A stretch of DNA of 64,000 nucleotides from Rhodanobacteraceae bacterium (GCA_024233975.1 JACKOX010000004.1:90509-154508), one strand, 5' to 3'; positions 51,453 to 60,126 are shown, numbered from the stretch's first letter. Notes: generated by a model from the sequence alone, not told the origin. Made by a program: numbers and translations.

Positions 51453-52106
51453 ATGTCCAATTCGCATGAAATCCAGGCGGAAGTCCGCAACGACGAGGGG
51501 AAAGGTGCGAGCCGCCGCCTGCGTCGCAGCGGTTTTGTTCCGGCCGTCGTCTATGGTGGTCACGAAGACCCGAAGAGCATCCAGCTCGAGCACCGCGTGG
51601 TGTGGCACGCCTCGCAGAACGAGTGGTTCTACTCGTCGCTGCTGAACCTGATGGTCGATGGCAAGGGCGAGCGTGTCCTGCTGCGTGACATGCAGCGCCA
51701 TCCGTACAAGCAGCAGATCATGCACATCGACTTCCAGCGCATTCCGCAGGGCGAAGTCATCCGCGTGCGCGTGCCGCTGCACTACACCAACCAGAAGGGT
51801 TCGCCGGCTGGCAAGACCTCGGGCGTGGTGATCTCGCACAACCTGAACGACGTCGAAGTGTCGTGCCTGCCGCGCCACCTGCCGGAGTTCATCGAGGTCG
51901 ATCTGTCCGCGCTGAAGCCGGGTGAGCTGGTCCACCTGTCCGAGATCAAGCTGCCGGAAGGCGTCGAGATTCCGGAGCTGAAGCTGGGCAAGGAGCACGA
52001 TATCGCCATCGTCGCCGCCACCTACGTCCGCGAAGAGGCGGAGGAAGAGGCTGGCGACGCCGATGCCGACGTGCCGGCCAGCAAGCAGGCCAAGGACGAA
52101 GACTGA
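51453..52106 (+). CDS. rplY: 50S ribosomal protein L25 (long, CTC-type)
   Basis: 217 residues, so the two-domain form rather than the 94-residue E. coli form. N-terminal 5S rRNA-binding domain (AEVRNDEGKGASRRLRRSGFVPAVVYG, LRDMQRHPYKQQIMHIDFQRI), then the C-terminal TL5 domain (VPLHYTNQKGSPAGKTSGVVISH, LPEFIEVDLSALKPGELVHLSEI). An acidic tail ends the protein. A terminator follows. Confidence 0.96.
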   Translation: MSNSHEIQAEVRNDEGKGASRRLRRSGFVPAVVYGGHEDPKSIQLEHRVVWHASQNEWFYSSLLNLMVDGKGERVLLRDMQRHPYKQQIMHIDFQRIPQGEVIRVRVPLHYTNQKGSPAGKTSGVVISHNLNDVEVSCLPRHLPEFIEVDLSALKPGELVHLSEIKLPEGVEIPELKLGKEHDIAIVAATYVREEAEEEAGDADADVPASKQAKDED

Positions 52107-52112
52107 CCGGAT

Positions 52113-52143
52113 GCCGCCGACGCCAGATGGCGTCGGCGGCTTT
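52113..52143 (+). terminator. Terminator-like hairpin after rplY
   Basis: Perfect 12-pair stem GCCGCCGACGCC/GGCGTCGGCGGC with an AGAT loop, but only three T residues follow; may be a partial terminator upstream of pth. Confidence 0.7.
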
Positions 52144-52160
52144 CCCGGTCGTGACGGGTC

Positions 52161-52739
52161 GTGGCGCAGATACGCCTGATTGTTGGTCTGGGCAATCCGG
52201 GTAGCGAATACGAAGCCAGCCGGCATAACGCCGGATTCTGGCTGGCGGATGCGCTGGCCGCGAGCGCGCATGCGGGTTTCACCGCCAATGCCAAGCTGCA
52301 TGGTCTGGCGGCGCAGGTCGACGTGGGTTCAAATGGCGTCCGCCTGCTGAAACCCAGCACCTTCATGAATCGTAGCGGGCTTTCGGTGGCGTCGACGCTG
52401 CGTTATTTCGGTATCGCGCCCGAGGAAATGCTGGTGGCGCACGATGATCTCGACCTGCCGCCGGGCACGGTCCGCCTGAAATTCGACGGCGGCCACGGCG
52501 GACAGAACGGGCTGCGCGACATCTTCAGTCATCTCGGTCACGGCAAGTTCCATCGCCTGCGCATCGGTATTGGCCATCCCGGCCATCGCGACCGGGTCAC
52601 GCCCTGGGTGCTTGGGCGCCCGAATCGCGAGGATGCCGTGCTGATCGAGCGGGCAGTGGATGACGCGGTGGCCGACATGCCGGCAATCGTGTCGGGCGAT
52701 TTCGAGGCCGCCATGCGGCGGTTGCATACGGCCCGATAG
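52161..52739 (+). CDS. pth: Peptidyl-tRNA hydrolase
   Basis: 192 residues from a GTG; frees tRNA from prematurely released peptidyl-tRNA. GLGNPGSEYEASRHNAGFW holds the catalytic His and an essential Asn, FMNRSG the second Asn, and AHDDLDLPPG the Asp; GHGGQNGLRDI is also conserved. rplY-pth-ychF is a standard order. Confidence 0.97.
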   Translation: MAQIRLIVGLGNPGSEYEASRHNAGFWLADALAASAHAGFTANAKLHGLAAQVDVGSNGVRLLKPSTFMNRSGLSVASTLRYFGIAPEEMLVAHDDLDLPPGTVRLKFDGGHGGQNGLRDIFSHLGHGKFHRLRIGIGHPGHRDRVTPWVLGRPNREDAVLIERAVDDAVADMPAIVSGDFEAAMRRLHTAR

Positions 52740-52832
52740 GCGGGCAGCAGGCTCCACCCGGGAGAGTGCAGGGCAAAGCGCGGCGAATCGCCATCCTTTC
52801 CCCTTCATTTTTCGAACTCAGCAGGCGTTCCC

Positions 52833-53924
52833 ATGGGCATCAAATGCGGCATCGTCGGCCTGCCGAACGTCGGCAAGTCGACCCTTTTCAACGCACTGAC
52901 CAAGGCGGGCATCGCTGCGGCCAACTTTCCCTTCTGCACCATCGACCCCAACGTTGGCGTGGTGCCGGTGCCGGATCCGCGCCTCAAGGTGCTGGCCGAC
53001 ATCGTCAAGCCGCAGAAGCTGATCCCGACCTCGATCGAGTTCGTCGATATCGCCGGCCTGGTCGCCGGCGCCAGTCGCGGCGAGGGTCTGGGCAACAAGT
53101 TCCTGGCCCACATTCGCGAAGTGGATGCGGTCTGTCATGTGGTGCGCTGCTTCGAGCATGGCGACATCGTTCACGTGGCTGGCAAGGTCGACCCGATCGC
53201 CGACATCGACACCATCGATACCGAGCTGGCGCTGGCGGACCTCGAGTCGGTCGAGAAAGCGCTGAATCGCGTGCAGCGCACCGCGAAATCCGGTGACAAG
53301 GACGCCATCGCCCAGCAGGCCGTGCTGCAGAAACTGCAGGCGGTCCTCAACGAAGGCCATTGCGCCCGTACCGCGGAGCTCGATGACGATGAGCGCCTCG
53401 CCGTCCGCGACCTGTTCCTGTTGACGCTGAAGCCGGTGATGTACGTGGCCAACGTTCGCGAGGACGGCTTCGAGAACAATCCGCACCTCGACGCCGTGCG
53501 CGCCCGCGCAGAGGCCGAGGGGGCGGAAGTCGTGCCCGTCTGTGCCGCCATCGAGGAAGAGCTGTCGCAGCTGGACGATGCGGATCGCGACGAATTTCTT
53601 GCCGATCTTGGTCTCGATGAGCCGGGTCTCAATCGCCTGATCCGCGCCGGCTACCAGTTGCTGGGCCTGCAGACCTATTTCACTGCAGGCGTGAAGGAAG
53701 TCCGTGCATGGACGGTGAAGAAGGGCGCGACCGCGCCGCAGGCCGCGGGCGTCATCCATACCGATTTCGAGCGTGGCTTCATTCGCGCAGAAACCATGTC
53801 CTTCGACGACTTCGTCAAATACCGCGGCGAGGCGGGCTGCAAGGAAGCCGGCCGCCTGCGCATGGAGGGCAAGGCCTACATCGTCAAGGAAGGCGACATC
53901 CTGCATTTCCTGTTCAACGTCTGA
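52833..53924 (+). CDS. ychF: Redox-regulated ATPase YchF
   Basis: 363 residues; OBG-family P-loop ATPase, associated with ribosomes and oxidative-stress response. G1 GLPNVGKSTLFNALT, G3-region DIAGLVAGASRGEGLGNKFL, VIHTDFERGFIRAETM and a C-terminal TGS domain. The frame is intact with the usual start MGIKCGIVGLPN. Confidence 0.97.
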   Translation: MGIKCGIVGLPNVGKSTLFNALTKAGIAAANFPFCTIDPNVGVVPVPDPRLKVLADIVKPQKLIPTSIEFVDIAGLVAGASRGEGLGNKFLAHIREVDAVCHVVRCFEHGDIVHVAGKVDPIADIDTIDTELALADLESVEKALNRVQRTAKSGDKDAIAQQAVLQKLQAVLNEGHCARTAELDDDERLAVRDLFLLTLKPVMYVANVREDGFENNPHLDAVRARAEAEGAEVVPVCAAIEEELSQLDDADRDEFLADLGLDEPGLNRLIRAGYQLLGLQTYFTAGVKEVRAWTVKKGATAPQAAGVIHTDFERGFIRAETMSFDDFVKYRGEAGCKEAGRLRMEGKAYIVKEGDILHFLFNV

Positions 53925-53930
53925 GCAGGC

Positions 53931-53960
53931 TTGGACGCAGCTGGCCATAGCGCTTAGGCT
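53931..53960 (+). promoter_or_regulatory. Candidate promoter of the acyl-CoA thioesterase
   Basis: TTGGAC and TAGGCT separated by 18 bases, starting 6 bases after the ychF stop. Confidence 0.4.
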
Positions 53961-53989
53961 GGCCTGCGAATTCGGAGTCGGAGACCGTC

Positions 53990-54484
53990 ATGCCCGGTAC
54001 ACAACGCGACGTCACGCTGCGCTTCCTGGCCGAGCCGACCGATGTCAATTTCGGCGGCAAGATGTTCGGTGGCGCGGTCATGAAGTGGATCGATCTGGCC
54101 GGCTACGCCTGCGCAACCGGCTGGAGCGGTAGTTATGCGGTCACCGCCTACGTGGGCGGCATCCAGTTCGAGCGGCCGATTTCGATTGGCCAGCTGGTCG
54201 AGGTGCGCGCGCGCATCGTGATGACCGGGCGCACCAGCATGCATATCGCGGTGGAGGTGTTCTCGCGGGAGACCCGGGAAGAGACCTGGGGGCGCACCAC
54301 ACAGTGCCTGATGGTCTTTGTTGCCATTGATGACGCCGGAAAGCCAAGCCCGGTGCCATCCTTCCAGCCTGAAAACGAGCAGGAGAAGCGGCTGGCTGAC
54401 TATGCCGGGCGCATGAAGGAGCTTTCTCTCGCGTTGGAAGAGGAGCGGAATCGCTGGCTCAAGGGCGAAATTCCGGCTTCCTGA
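53990..54484 (+). CDS. Acyl-CoA thioesterase, hot-dog fold (YciA/BACH-like)
   Basis: 164 residues. FLAEPTDVNFGGKMFGGAVMKWIDLAGYACA is the usual N-terminal motif with Asn and Gly-rich helix, and SIGQLVEVRARIVMTGRTSMHIAVEVFS follows. Hydrolyses acyl-CoA to acid plus CoA; chain preference unknown. The C-terminal 40 residues are an amphipathic helix that may support oligomers. It stands alone between ychF and the tRNA cluster. Confidence 0.9.
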   Translation: MPGTQRDVTLRFLAEPTDVNFGGKMFGGAVMKWIDLAGYACATGWSGSYAVTAYVGGIQFERPISIGQLVEVRARIVMTGRTSMHIAVEVFSRETREETWGRTTQCLMVFVAIDDAGKPSPVPSFQPENEQEKRLADYAGRMKELSLALEEERNRWLKGEIPAS

Positions 54485-54502
54485 CCTCGGGCGCCGCCGC
54501 GA

Positions 54503-54521
54503 TTTGCCTGGCTCAGGCAAA
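54503..54521. repeat. Hairpin ahead of the tRNA cluster
   Basis: Perfect 8-base arms TTTGCCTG and CAGGCAAA with a 3-base loop. It is followed by A, not T, residues on the + strand; possibly a partial terminator for the minus strand or an mRNA 3' end. Confidence 0.4.
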
Positions 54522-54538
54522 AAACATGCCCAATGCTG

Positions 54539-54567
54539 TTGACTTTGCCTCGGCTGCAACAGAAAAT
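54539..54567 (+). promoter_or_regulatory. Promoter of the tRNA-Tyr/Gly/Thr-tuf unit
   Basis: TTGACT, 17-base spacer, GAAAAT, then a GC-rich stretch (GCGGC) that fits a stringently controlled discriminator, 15 bases before the tRNA-Tyr 5' end. Confidence 0.55.
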
Positions 54568-54582
54568 AAGCGGCTCTTTGTT

Positions 54583-54668
54583 GGAGGGATACCCAAGCGG
54601 CCAACGGGGGCAGACTGTAAATCTGCTGGCTTACGCCTTCGGTGGTTCGAATCCACCTCCCTCCACCA
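54583..54668 (+). tRNA. tRNA-Tyr (GTA)
   Basis: 86 bases, class II with a long variable arm; acceptor GGAGGGA/TCCCTCC, loop CTGTAAA, encoded CCA. Confidence 0.97.
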
Positions 54669-54692
54669 GTTTCAAACGTGCTGTTCCGCGAT

Positions 54693-54766
54693 GCGGGAGT
54701 AGTTCAACGGTAGAACCTCAGCCTTCCAAGCTGATGGTGCGGGTTCGATTCCCGTCTCCCGCTCCA
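54693..54766 (+). tRNA. tRNA-Gly (TCC)
   Basis: 74 bases; acceptor GCGGGAG/CTCCCGC, loop CTTCCAA, encoded CCA. Second of the tRNA-Tyr-Gly-Thr set. Confidence 0.97.
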
Positions 54767-54852
54767 TTGAATTCCCGATGGTAGAGCACAAAGTTGGACA
54801 GGCCGGTTTTCCGGCGCGCGACACCGGTGGGTGGCGCGGAAATGGTTGCAAG

Positions 54853-54928
<76 letters not shown>

Positions 54929-55066
54929 CTTCAGGCCCGGGCAATGGCCGCGGGGCGCAGGGAAGGGTGTTGGCACAGGGTGTGCTGGTTTCCCGGTCCG
55001 GCTGGATGATCTGGTCCGGACGACGATTTCGAATCACATCAACATACTCCACGGAGTCCTGAACGC

Positions 55067-56257
55067 ATGTCCAAGGAAAAGTTTGAGCGCAAGAAGCCGC
55101 ACGTGAACGTGGGCACGATTGGTCACGTTGACCATGGCAAGACCACGCTGACCGCTGCGCTGACCAAGGTTGGCGCCGAGCGTTTTGGTGGCGACTTCAA
55201 GGACTATTCGTCGATTGACGCGGCGCCGGAAGAGAAGGCGCGCGGCATCACGATCTCGACCGCTCACGTCGAGTACGAGTCGGAAACCCGCCACTACGCG
55301 CACGTTGACTGCCCGGGTCACGCCGACTACGTGAAGAACATGATCACCGGTGCCGCGCAGATGGACGGCGCGATCCTGGTGTGTTCGGCCGCTGACGGCC
55401 CGATGCCGCAGACCCGCGAGCACATCCTGCTGGCCCGCCAGGTTGGCGTGCCGTACATCGTTGTCTACCTGAACAAGGCGGACATGGTGGACGACGCCGA
55501 GCTGATGGAGCTGGTGGAGATGGAAGTCCGCGAGCTGCTGAGCAAGTACGAGTTCCCGGGCGACGACACCCCGATCGTGTCGGGTTCGGCCCTGAAGGCG
55601 CTGGAAGGCGATCAGTCGGACATCGGTGTGCCGTCGATCCTGAAGCTGGTTGAGGCGCTGGACACCTGGATTCCGGAGCCGGAGCGTGACATCGATCGTC
55701 CGTTCCTGATGCCGGTGGAAGACGTGTTCTCGATCTCGGGCCGCGGCACCGTGGTGACCGGTCGTGTCGAGCGCGGCATCATCAAGGTGGGCGAGGAAGT
55801 CGAGATCGTCGGCATCAAGGACACCATCAAGACGACCTGCACGGGCGTCGAGATGTTCCGCAAGCTGCTGGACCAGGGTCAGGCAGGTGACAACGTCGGC
55901 GTGCTGCTGCGTGGCACCAAGCGTGACGAAGTCGAGCGCGGCCAGGTTCTTTGCAAGCCGGGTTCGATCAAGCCGCACACGAAGTTCGAGGCTGAGGTGT
56001 ACGTGCTGTCGAAGGACGAGGGTGGTCGTCACACGCCGTTCTTCAAGGGTTACCGCCCGCAGTTCTACTTCCGCACCACGGACGTGACCGGCGCTTGCGA
56101 GCTGCCGGAAGGCGTCGAGATGGTGATGCCGGGTGACAACGTGAAGATGGTGGTGACGCTGATTGCGCCGATCGCCATGGACGATGGTCTGCGTTTCGCC
56201 ATCCGCGAAGGCGGTCGTACCGTCGGCGCCGGCGTCGTCGCGAAGATCTTCGAGTAA
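55067..56257 (+). CDS. tuf: Elongation factor Tu
   Basis: 396 residues. Brings aminoacyl-tRNA to the ribosome as a GTP complex. GTPase motifs GHVDHGKTT, DCPGHADYV and NKAD; the last has Ala in place of the Cys of E. coli NKCD, common in this group. C-terminal domains are complete (ending GAGVVAKIFE). It stands in the tRNA-tuf-tRNA-secE (tufB) position; a second copy in the str operon is likely but outside the window. Confidence 0.98.
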   Translation: MSKEKFERKKPHVNVGTIGHVDHGKTTLTAALTKVGAERFGGDFKDYSSIDAAPEEKARGITISTAHVEYESETRHYAHVDCPGHADYVKNMITGAAQMDGAILVCSAADGPMPQTREHILLARQVGVPYIVVYLNKADMVDDAELMELVEMEVRELLSKYEFPGDDTPIVSGSALKALEGDQSDIGVPSILKLVEALDTWIPEPERDIDRPFLMPVEDVFSISGRGTVVTGRVERGIIKVGEEVEIVGIKDTIKTTCTGVEMFRKLLDQGQAGDNVGVLLRGTKRDEVERGQVLCKPGSIKPHTKFEAEVYVLSKDEGGRHTPFFKGYRPQFYFRTTDVTGACELPEGVEMVMPGDNVKMVVTLIAPIAMDDGLRFAIREGGRTVGAGVVAKIFE

Positions 56258-56266
56258 GCAACAGCC

Positions 56267-56289
56267 GGTCGCCCCTTCGGGTGGCGACC
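56267..56289 (+). terminator. Hairpin directly after tuf
   Basis: GGTCGCCCC/GGTGGCGACC stem with a TTCG loop and one bulged T, starting 9 bases after the stop; no T-tract. A second perfect hairpin (GGCGGACC/GGTCCGCC, 56324-56345) lies further on, with TTTT 8 bases after it. Together they may act as an attenuator or as tuf-tRNA-Trp processing sites. Confidence 0.45.
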
Positions 56290-56416
56290 CGCGCGACAGG
56301 TTCGCCTGGGCGCGCATCGGCAAGGCGGACCGGTGACGGTCCGCCGTGCCCATTTTCAAGGCCGGGAAATTTCGGGTGTGGTTGCCGGGCTTTCCAGGGT
56401 GTTGCCAAGAACGGAT

Positions 56417-56492
<76 letters not shown>

Positions 56493-56562
56493 TTCCGGTT
56501 GTGGTCGGCTGCTGGATGTGGTCGGGACGACGCCGGACAGCGAGAAAAGACAGCGATAAAGC

Positions 56563-56937
56563 ATGAAAGCCAAGGTTGAACATCAAACAGGAAGTGCGGC
56601 TACCGATTTCGTGAAGTACGCGCTGTCGCTGCTGATCCTTGCGGCGAGCATCTACGGGTTCTACATGCTGCAGAGCTGGCCGGCGCCGCTGCGTTCGCTG
56701 GTGCCTGTGGTGGGTGTGATCGTCGCCGCGCTGGTGTTCGCGTTCACCGCGAAGGGTCGGCAGACGCTGGAGTTCATGTCCGAGGCGCGCTTCGAGCTGC
56801 GCAAGGTGATCTGGCCGACGCGTCAGGAAACGATCCAGGGCACCGGCATCATTCTGGTGGTTGTGGTCATCGTCAGTCTGATCCTGTCGCTGATCGACTT
56901 CCTGCTCTCCGCGGGTATCCGCGTCGTGCTGAGCTGA
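56563..56937 (+). CDS. secE: Preprotein translocase subunit SecE
   Basis: 124 residues with three membrane helices (YALSLLILAASIYGFYML; LVPVVGVIVAALVFAFTA; IILVVVVIVSLILSLIDFLL), the long type as in E. coli. The conserved cytoplasmic loop EARFELRKVIWPTRQETIQ precedes helix 3. Followed by nusG after 10 bases. Confidence 0.96.
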   Translation: MKAKVEHQTGSAATDFVKYALSLLILAASIYGFYMLQSWPAPLRSLVPVVGVIVAALVFAFTAKGRQTLEFMSEARFELRKVIWPTRQETIQGTGIILVVVVIVSLILSLIDFLLSAGIRVVLS

Positions 56938-56947
56938 GGTGGCGGCA

Positions 56948-57508
56948 ATGAGCAAGCGCTGGTACGTCGTTCACGCCTACTCGGGCTTCGAGAACCAGGT
57001 TCGCAAGTCGCTGCTGGAGCGCGTCGTGCGCTTCGACATGCAGGATCGCTTTGGTGACGTGCTCGTCCCGACCGAGGAAGTGGTCGAGATGCGTGGCGGT
57101 CAGAAGCGCAAGAGCGAGCGCAAGTTCTTCCCCGGTTACGTGCTGGTGCAGATCGAGACGCGCGACGACGGCGGCATTCCACTGATGGATGACGAGTGCT
57201 GGCATCTCATCAAGGAGACGCCGAAGGTGCTGGGTTTCATCGGTGGCACGGCTGACCGTCCGCTGCCGATCAAGGACAGCGAGGCCGACGCGATCCTGCA
57301 GCGTGTGCAGGACGGCGTCGAGAAGCCGCGTCCGAAGGTGTTGTTCGAGCCGGGCGAAATGGTCCGCGTCATCGATGGTCCGTTCAATGATTTCAACGGC
57401 ACCGTCGAGGAAGTGAATTACGAGAAGAGCCGACTGCGCGTGTCGGTGCTGATTTTTGGTCGTTCCACCCCGGTCGAGCTCGAATTCGGTCAGGTGGAGA
57501 AGGCCTGA
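56948..57508 (+). CDS. nusG: Transcription termination/antitermination protein NusG
   Basis: 186 residues from MSKRWYVVHAYSGFENQV; an upstream in-frame GTG at 56939 is less likely. NGN domain (FPGYVLVQIE, FIGGTADRPLPI) and C-terminal KOW domain (EPGEMVRVIDGPFNDFNGTVEEVNYEKSRLRV) are complete. Links RNA polymerase to Rho or ribosomes. Confidence 0.97.
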   Translation: MSKRWYVVHAYSGFENQVRKSLLERVVRFDMQDRFGDVLVPTEEVVEMRGGQKRKSERKFFPGYVLVQIETRDDGGIPLMDDECWHLIKETPKVLGFIGGTADRPLPIKDSEADAILQRVQDGVEKPRPKVLFEPGEMVRVIDGPFNDFNGTVEEVNYEKSRLRVSVLIFGRSTPVELEFGQVEKA

Positions 57509-57599
57509 GGGTCCGGGGCGCTGGTCGTCCCGATTTACAACTGACGGGGAGCCGCAACGACCGCGGTCGCGAGGCGCTTGAACCCGAGGAGTTCAAATC

Positions 57600-58031
57600 A
57601 TGGCAAAGAAAGTCGCAGGCTATATCAAGCTGCAGATCAAGGCCGGTCAGGCCAATCCGAGTCCGCCCGTGGGTCCGGCCCTGGGTCAGCGCGGTGTCAA
57701 CATCATGGAGTTCTGCAAGGCCTTCAATGCGGCCACGCAGCAGCTGGAAGCCGGTCTTCCGATCCCGACCGTGATCACGGTCTACTCGGACCGCAGCTTC
57801 ACCTTCATCACCAAGACCCCGCCGGCCAGCGTGCTGCTGAAGAAGATCACCGGTATCCCGAAGGGTTCGTCGCGTCCGAACACCGACAAGGTGGGCAAGG
57901 TCACCCGCGCCCAGTTGGAAGAGATCGCCAAGATGAAGGAGCCGGATCTGACGGCAGCCGATCTCGACGCCGCGGTGCGCACCATTGCTGGTAGCGCCCG
58001 CAGCATGGGTCTGGTTTCGGAGGAGGGTTAA
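57600..58031 (+). CDS. rplK: 50S ribosomal protein L11
   Basis: 143 residues. KLQIKAGQANPSPPVGPALGQRGVNIMEFCKAFN is the family N-terminus with the Pro-rich GTPase-centre hinge; SVLLKKITGIPKGSS and IAGSARSMGL follow. SD GAGGAG is 8 bases before the ATG. rplA starts 3 bases after the stop. Confidence 0.98.
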   Translation: MAKKVAGYIKLQIKAGQANPSPPVGPALGQRGVNIMEFCKAFNAATQQLEAGLPIPTVITVYSDRSFTFITKTPPASVLLKKITGIPKGSSRPNTDKVGKVTRAQLEEIAKMKEPDLTAADLDAAVRTIAGSARSMGLVSEEG

Positions 58032-58034
58032 GCC

Positions 58035-58733
58035 ATGGCGAAGATCAGCAAGCGTTTCAAGCAGCTCAACAGCCTGGTCGTGCCGGGCAAGGCCTACGCC
58101 ATTGACGAGGCCCTGGGTATTCTGAAGAACAACGGCAAGGTGAAGTTCGTCGAGTCCATCGACGTCGCCGTGCGCTTGGGCGTGGATGCGCGCAAGTCCG
58201 ACCAGCAGGTTCGCGGTTCCACCGTGCTGCCGGAAGGTACCGGCAAGTCGGTCCGCGTGGCCGTGTTCTGCCCGGCCGGCGAGAAGGCCGATGCCGCCAA
58301 GGAAGCCGGTGCCGACGTGGTTGGCATGGAAGACCTGGCCGAGGCCATGCAGGGTGGCGACATCAACTATGACGTGGTCATTGCCACGCCGGACGCGATG
58401 CGCGTAGTTGGCAAGCTGGGTACGGTGTTGGGTCCGCGCGGCCTGATGCCGAACCCGAAGGTCGGCACCGTCAGCCCGGATCCGGCGCAGGCCGTGCGCA
58501 ATGCCAAGGCGGGTCAGGTGCGTTACCGCACCGACAAGGCCGGCATCATCCACTGCACGATTGGCAAGGCCAGCTTCGAGGTCGATGCGCTGAAGAACAA
58601 CCTGACTGCGCTGCTGCAGGACCTGGTCAAGGCCAAGCCGGCCAGCGCCAAGGGTCAGTATCTTCAGAAGATCTCGGTGTCCAGCACCATGGGTCTGGGC
58701 ATCACCGTTGATCAGGCGACCCTGTCGCTGTAA
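58035..58733 (+). CDS. rplA: 50S ribosomal protein L1
   Basis: 232 residues; binds 23S rRNA at the L1 stalk and, in E. coli, represses its own rplKA mRNA. FVESIDVAVRLGVDARKSDQQVRGSTVLPEGTGK and GTVLGPRGLMPNPKVGTV are characteristic. Confidence 0.98.
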   Translation: MAKISKRFKQLNSLVVPGKAYAIDEALGILKNNGKVKFVESIDVAVRLGVDARKSDQQVRGSTVLPEGTGKSVRVAVFCPAGEKADAAKEAGADVVGMEDLAEAMQGGDINYDVVIATPDAMRVVGKLGTVLGPRGLMPNPKVGTVSPDPAQAVRNAKAGQVRYRTDKAGIIHCTIGKASFEVDALKNNLTALLQDLVKAKPASAKGQYLQKISVSSTMGLGITVDQATLSL

Positions 58734-59091
58734 TCGCAATGTTTTTCCGGTCCGTGCTGGTCACGGATCGAGCGGAGAACTGCTCCGCACCATTTTGAGG
58801 GAAGCGCCGGATCCGTCCGGCGCGACCGTCAAAGACCGCTGGTCCCTTTTGCTGTCGTCAGGATGACGCGACACCCGCAGGATGCGACGTGGAGTGAAGG
58901 GGGTAATCGCGAGATCTGGTTTACCCAATCGGGTTGATCGGAGATCCGGCCAGCGTAGATGGTGAAGCCCTTCTGGAAATGTTCTGGATAGGCCACCACC
59001 GGGATGTTCCGCATCCCCGGCGTCAGGGATCGACGCCGCCCCGGACCGCAGACGGCAGGAGCCGCGAGCGGAGTTCATTTGGAGGAGTGCA
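58734..59091 (+). promoter_or_regulatory. rplJ leader region (candidate L10 autoregulation site)
   Basis: 358 bases without a supported protein gene. Hairpins: GCGCCGGA/TCCGGCGC (58804-58823, no T-tract), GGGATG/CATCCC (59001-59017) directly abutting CGGCGTC/GACGCCG (59018-59038). In E. coli the L10-L7/L12 complex binds the rplJ leader to repress translation; length and position fit such a leader, but I cannot confirm the L10 motif by eye. The ATG of rplJ follows a strong GGAGGAG. Confidence 0.5.
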
Positions 59092-59622
59092 ATGGCGCTT
59101 AGTCTTTCTCAAAAGCAAGAAGTTGTCGCCGAGCTGTCAGAAGTCGCAGCCAAGGCTCACTCCCTGGTCGCAGCCGAGTACGCAGGCACCACCGTCGCTC
59201 AGATGACGGAGATGCGCAAGAAGGCTCGTGAATCCGGTGTGTACTTGCGTGTTGTCAAGAACACCCTGGCCTCGCGCGCTGTGGCGGGCACCGAGTTCGA
59301 GTGCGTCAAGGACGCTCTCGTCGGTCCGCTGCTGTATGCGTTCTCGACCGAGGAGCCCGGCGCTGCCGGTCGCCTGATCAAGGAGTTCGCCAAGGGTAAC
59401 GACAAGCTGCAGGCCAAGGTCGTGTCGATGGGTGGTCAGCTGATGCCGGGTTCCGACCTGGAACGTCTGGCCTCGCTGCCCACGCGCGAAGAAGCCCTGG
59501 CTATGCTCGCCCGCGTTCTCGCCGAACCCGCAGCCATGTTTGCCCGCGTCATCAAGGCGGTGGCAGACAAGCAGGGTGGTGGCGAAGAAGCTGCGGCCGA
59601 AGCGACGGCGGAAACGGCCTGA
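59092..59622 (+). CDS. rplJ: 50S ribosomal protein L10
   Basis: 176 residues; anchors L7/L12 dimers at the ribosomal stalk. LSQKQEVVAELSEVAAKAHSLVAAEYAGTTV, RVVKNTLASRAV, and the C-terminal helix binding L12 (LPTREEALAMLARVLAEPAAMFARVIKAVAD). Long leader upstream; rplL follows after 57 bases. Confidence 0.98.
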   Translation: MALSLSQKQEVVAELSEVAAKAHSLVAAEYAGTTVAQMTEMRKKARESGVYLRVVKNTLASRAVAGTEFECVKDALVGPLLYAFSTEEPGAAGRLIKEFAKGNDKLQAKVVSMGGQLMPGSDLERLASLPTREEALAMLARVLAEPAAMFARVIKAVADKQGGGEEAAAEATAETA

Positions 59623-59679
59623 TCGGGATTCCCGTCAGGTAACTACAGTTTTGAAATTCAATTTCCAGAGGTAAACACA

Positions 59680-60054
59680 ATGTCCCTTACCAACGAGCAG
59701 ATCGTCGACGGCGTTGCCGCCATGTCGCTGATGGAAGTGATGGACCTGGTCAAGGCCATCGAAGAGAAGTTCGGCGTGTCCGCCGCCGCCCCGGTCATGA
59801 TGGCCGCTGGTCCGGCTGCTGGCGCTGCCGCTGCTGAAGAGCAGACCGAGTTCAACGTCGTTCTGGCGTCCGCCGGTTCCAACAAGGTTGGCGCCATTAA
59901 GGCCGTCCGTGCGATCACCGGCCTGGGTCTGAAGGAAGCCAAGGACATGGTCGAGAGCGCTCCGGCCGTCGTCAAGGAAGCTGTCAGCAAGGAAGATGCC
60001 GAGAAGTTCAAGAAAGAACTCGAAGAAGCTGGCGCCACGGTCGAGCTCAAGTAA
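59680..60054 (+). CDS. rplL: 50S ribosomal protein L7/L12
   Basis: 124 residues. N-terminal dimer domain (SLMEVMDLVKAIEEKFGVSA), Ala-rich hinge (APVMMAAGPAAGAAAAEEQ), C-terminal factor-binding domain (VRAITGLGLKEAKDMVESAP, EEAGATVELK). Complete. Confidence 0.98.
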   Translation: MSLTNEQIVDGVAAMSLMEVMDLVKAIEEKFGVSAAAPVMMAAGPAAGAAAAEEQTEFNVVLASAGSNKVGAIKAVRAITGLGLKEAKDMVESAPAVVKEAVSKEDAEKFKKELEEAGATVELK

Positions 60055-60072
60055 GCGACGCTTGCGTCGCTT
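60053..60072 (+). repeat. Small hairpin overlapping the rplL stop
   Basis: Perfect 8-base arms AAGCGACG and CGTCGCTT with a CTTG loop; begins within the rplL stop codon. Possible 3'-end protecting hairpin. Confidence 0.5.
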
Positions 60073-60091
60073 GGCTACGACCGAGCGTTTC

Positions 60092-60126
60092 GCGAAGGCT
60101 GGGGGCGCAAGCCCCCGGCCTTTCGC
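60092..60126 (+). terminator. Long hairpin, candidate rplL-rpoB attenuator / RNase III site
   Basis: Stem built on GGGGGC/GCCCCC with a GCAA loop (60101-60116), extended outward through AGGC.T/G.GCCT and, with a bulged T, GCG/CGC: about 14-15 pairs. It ends with TTT inside the stem, so it is not a classical terminator; attenuation or processing is more likely. Confidence 0.6.
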
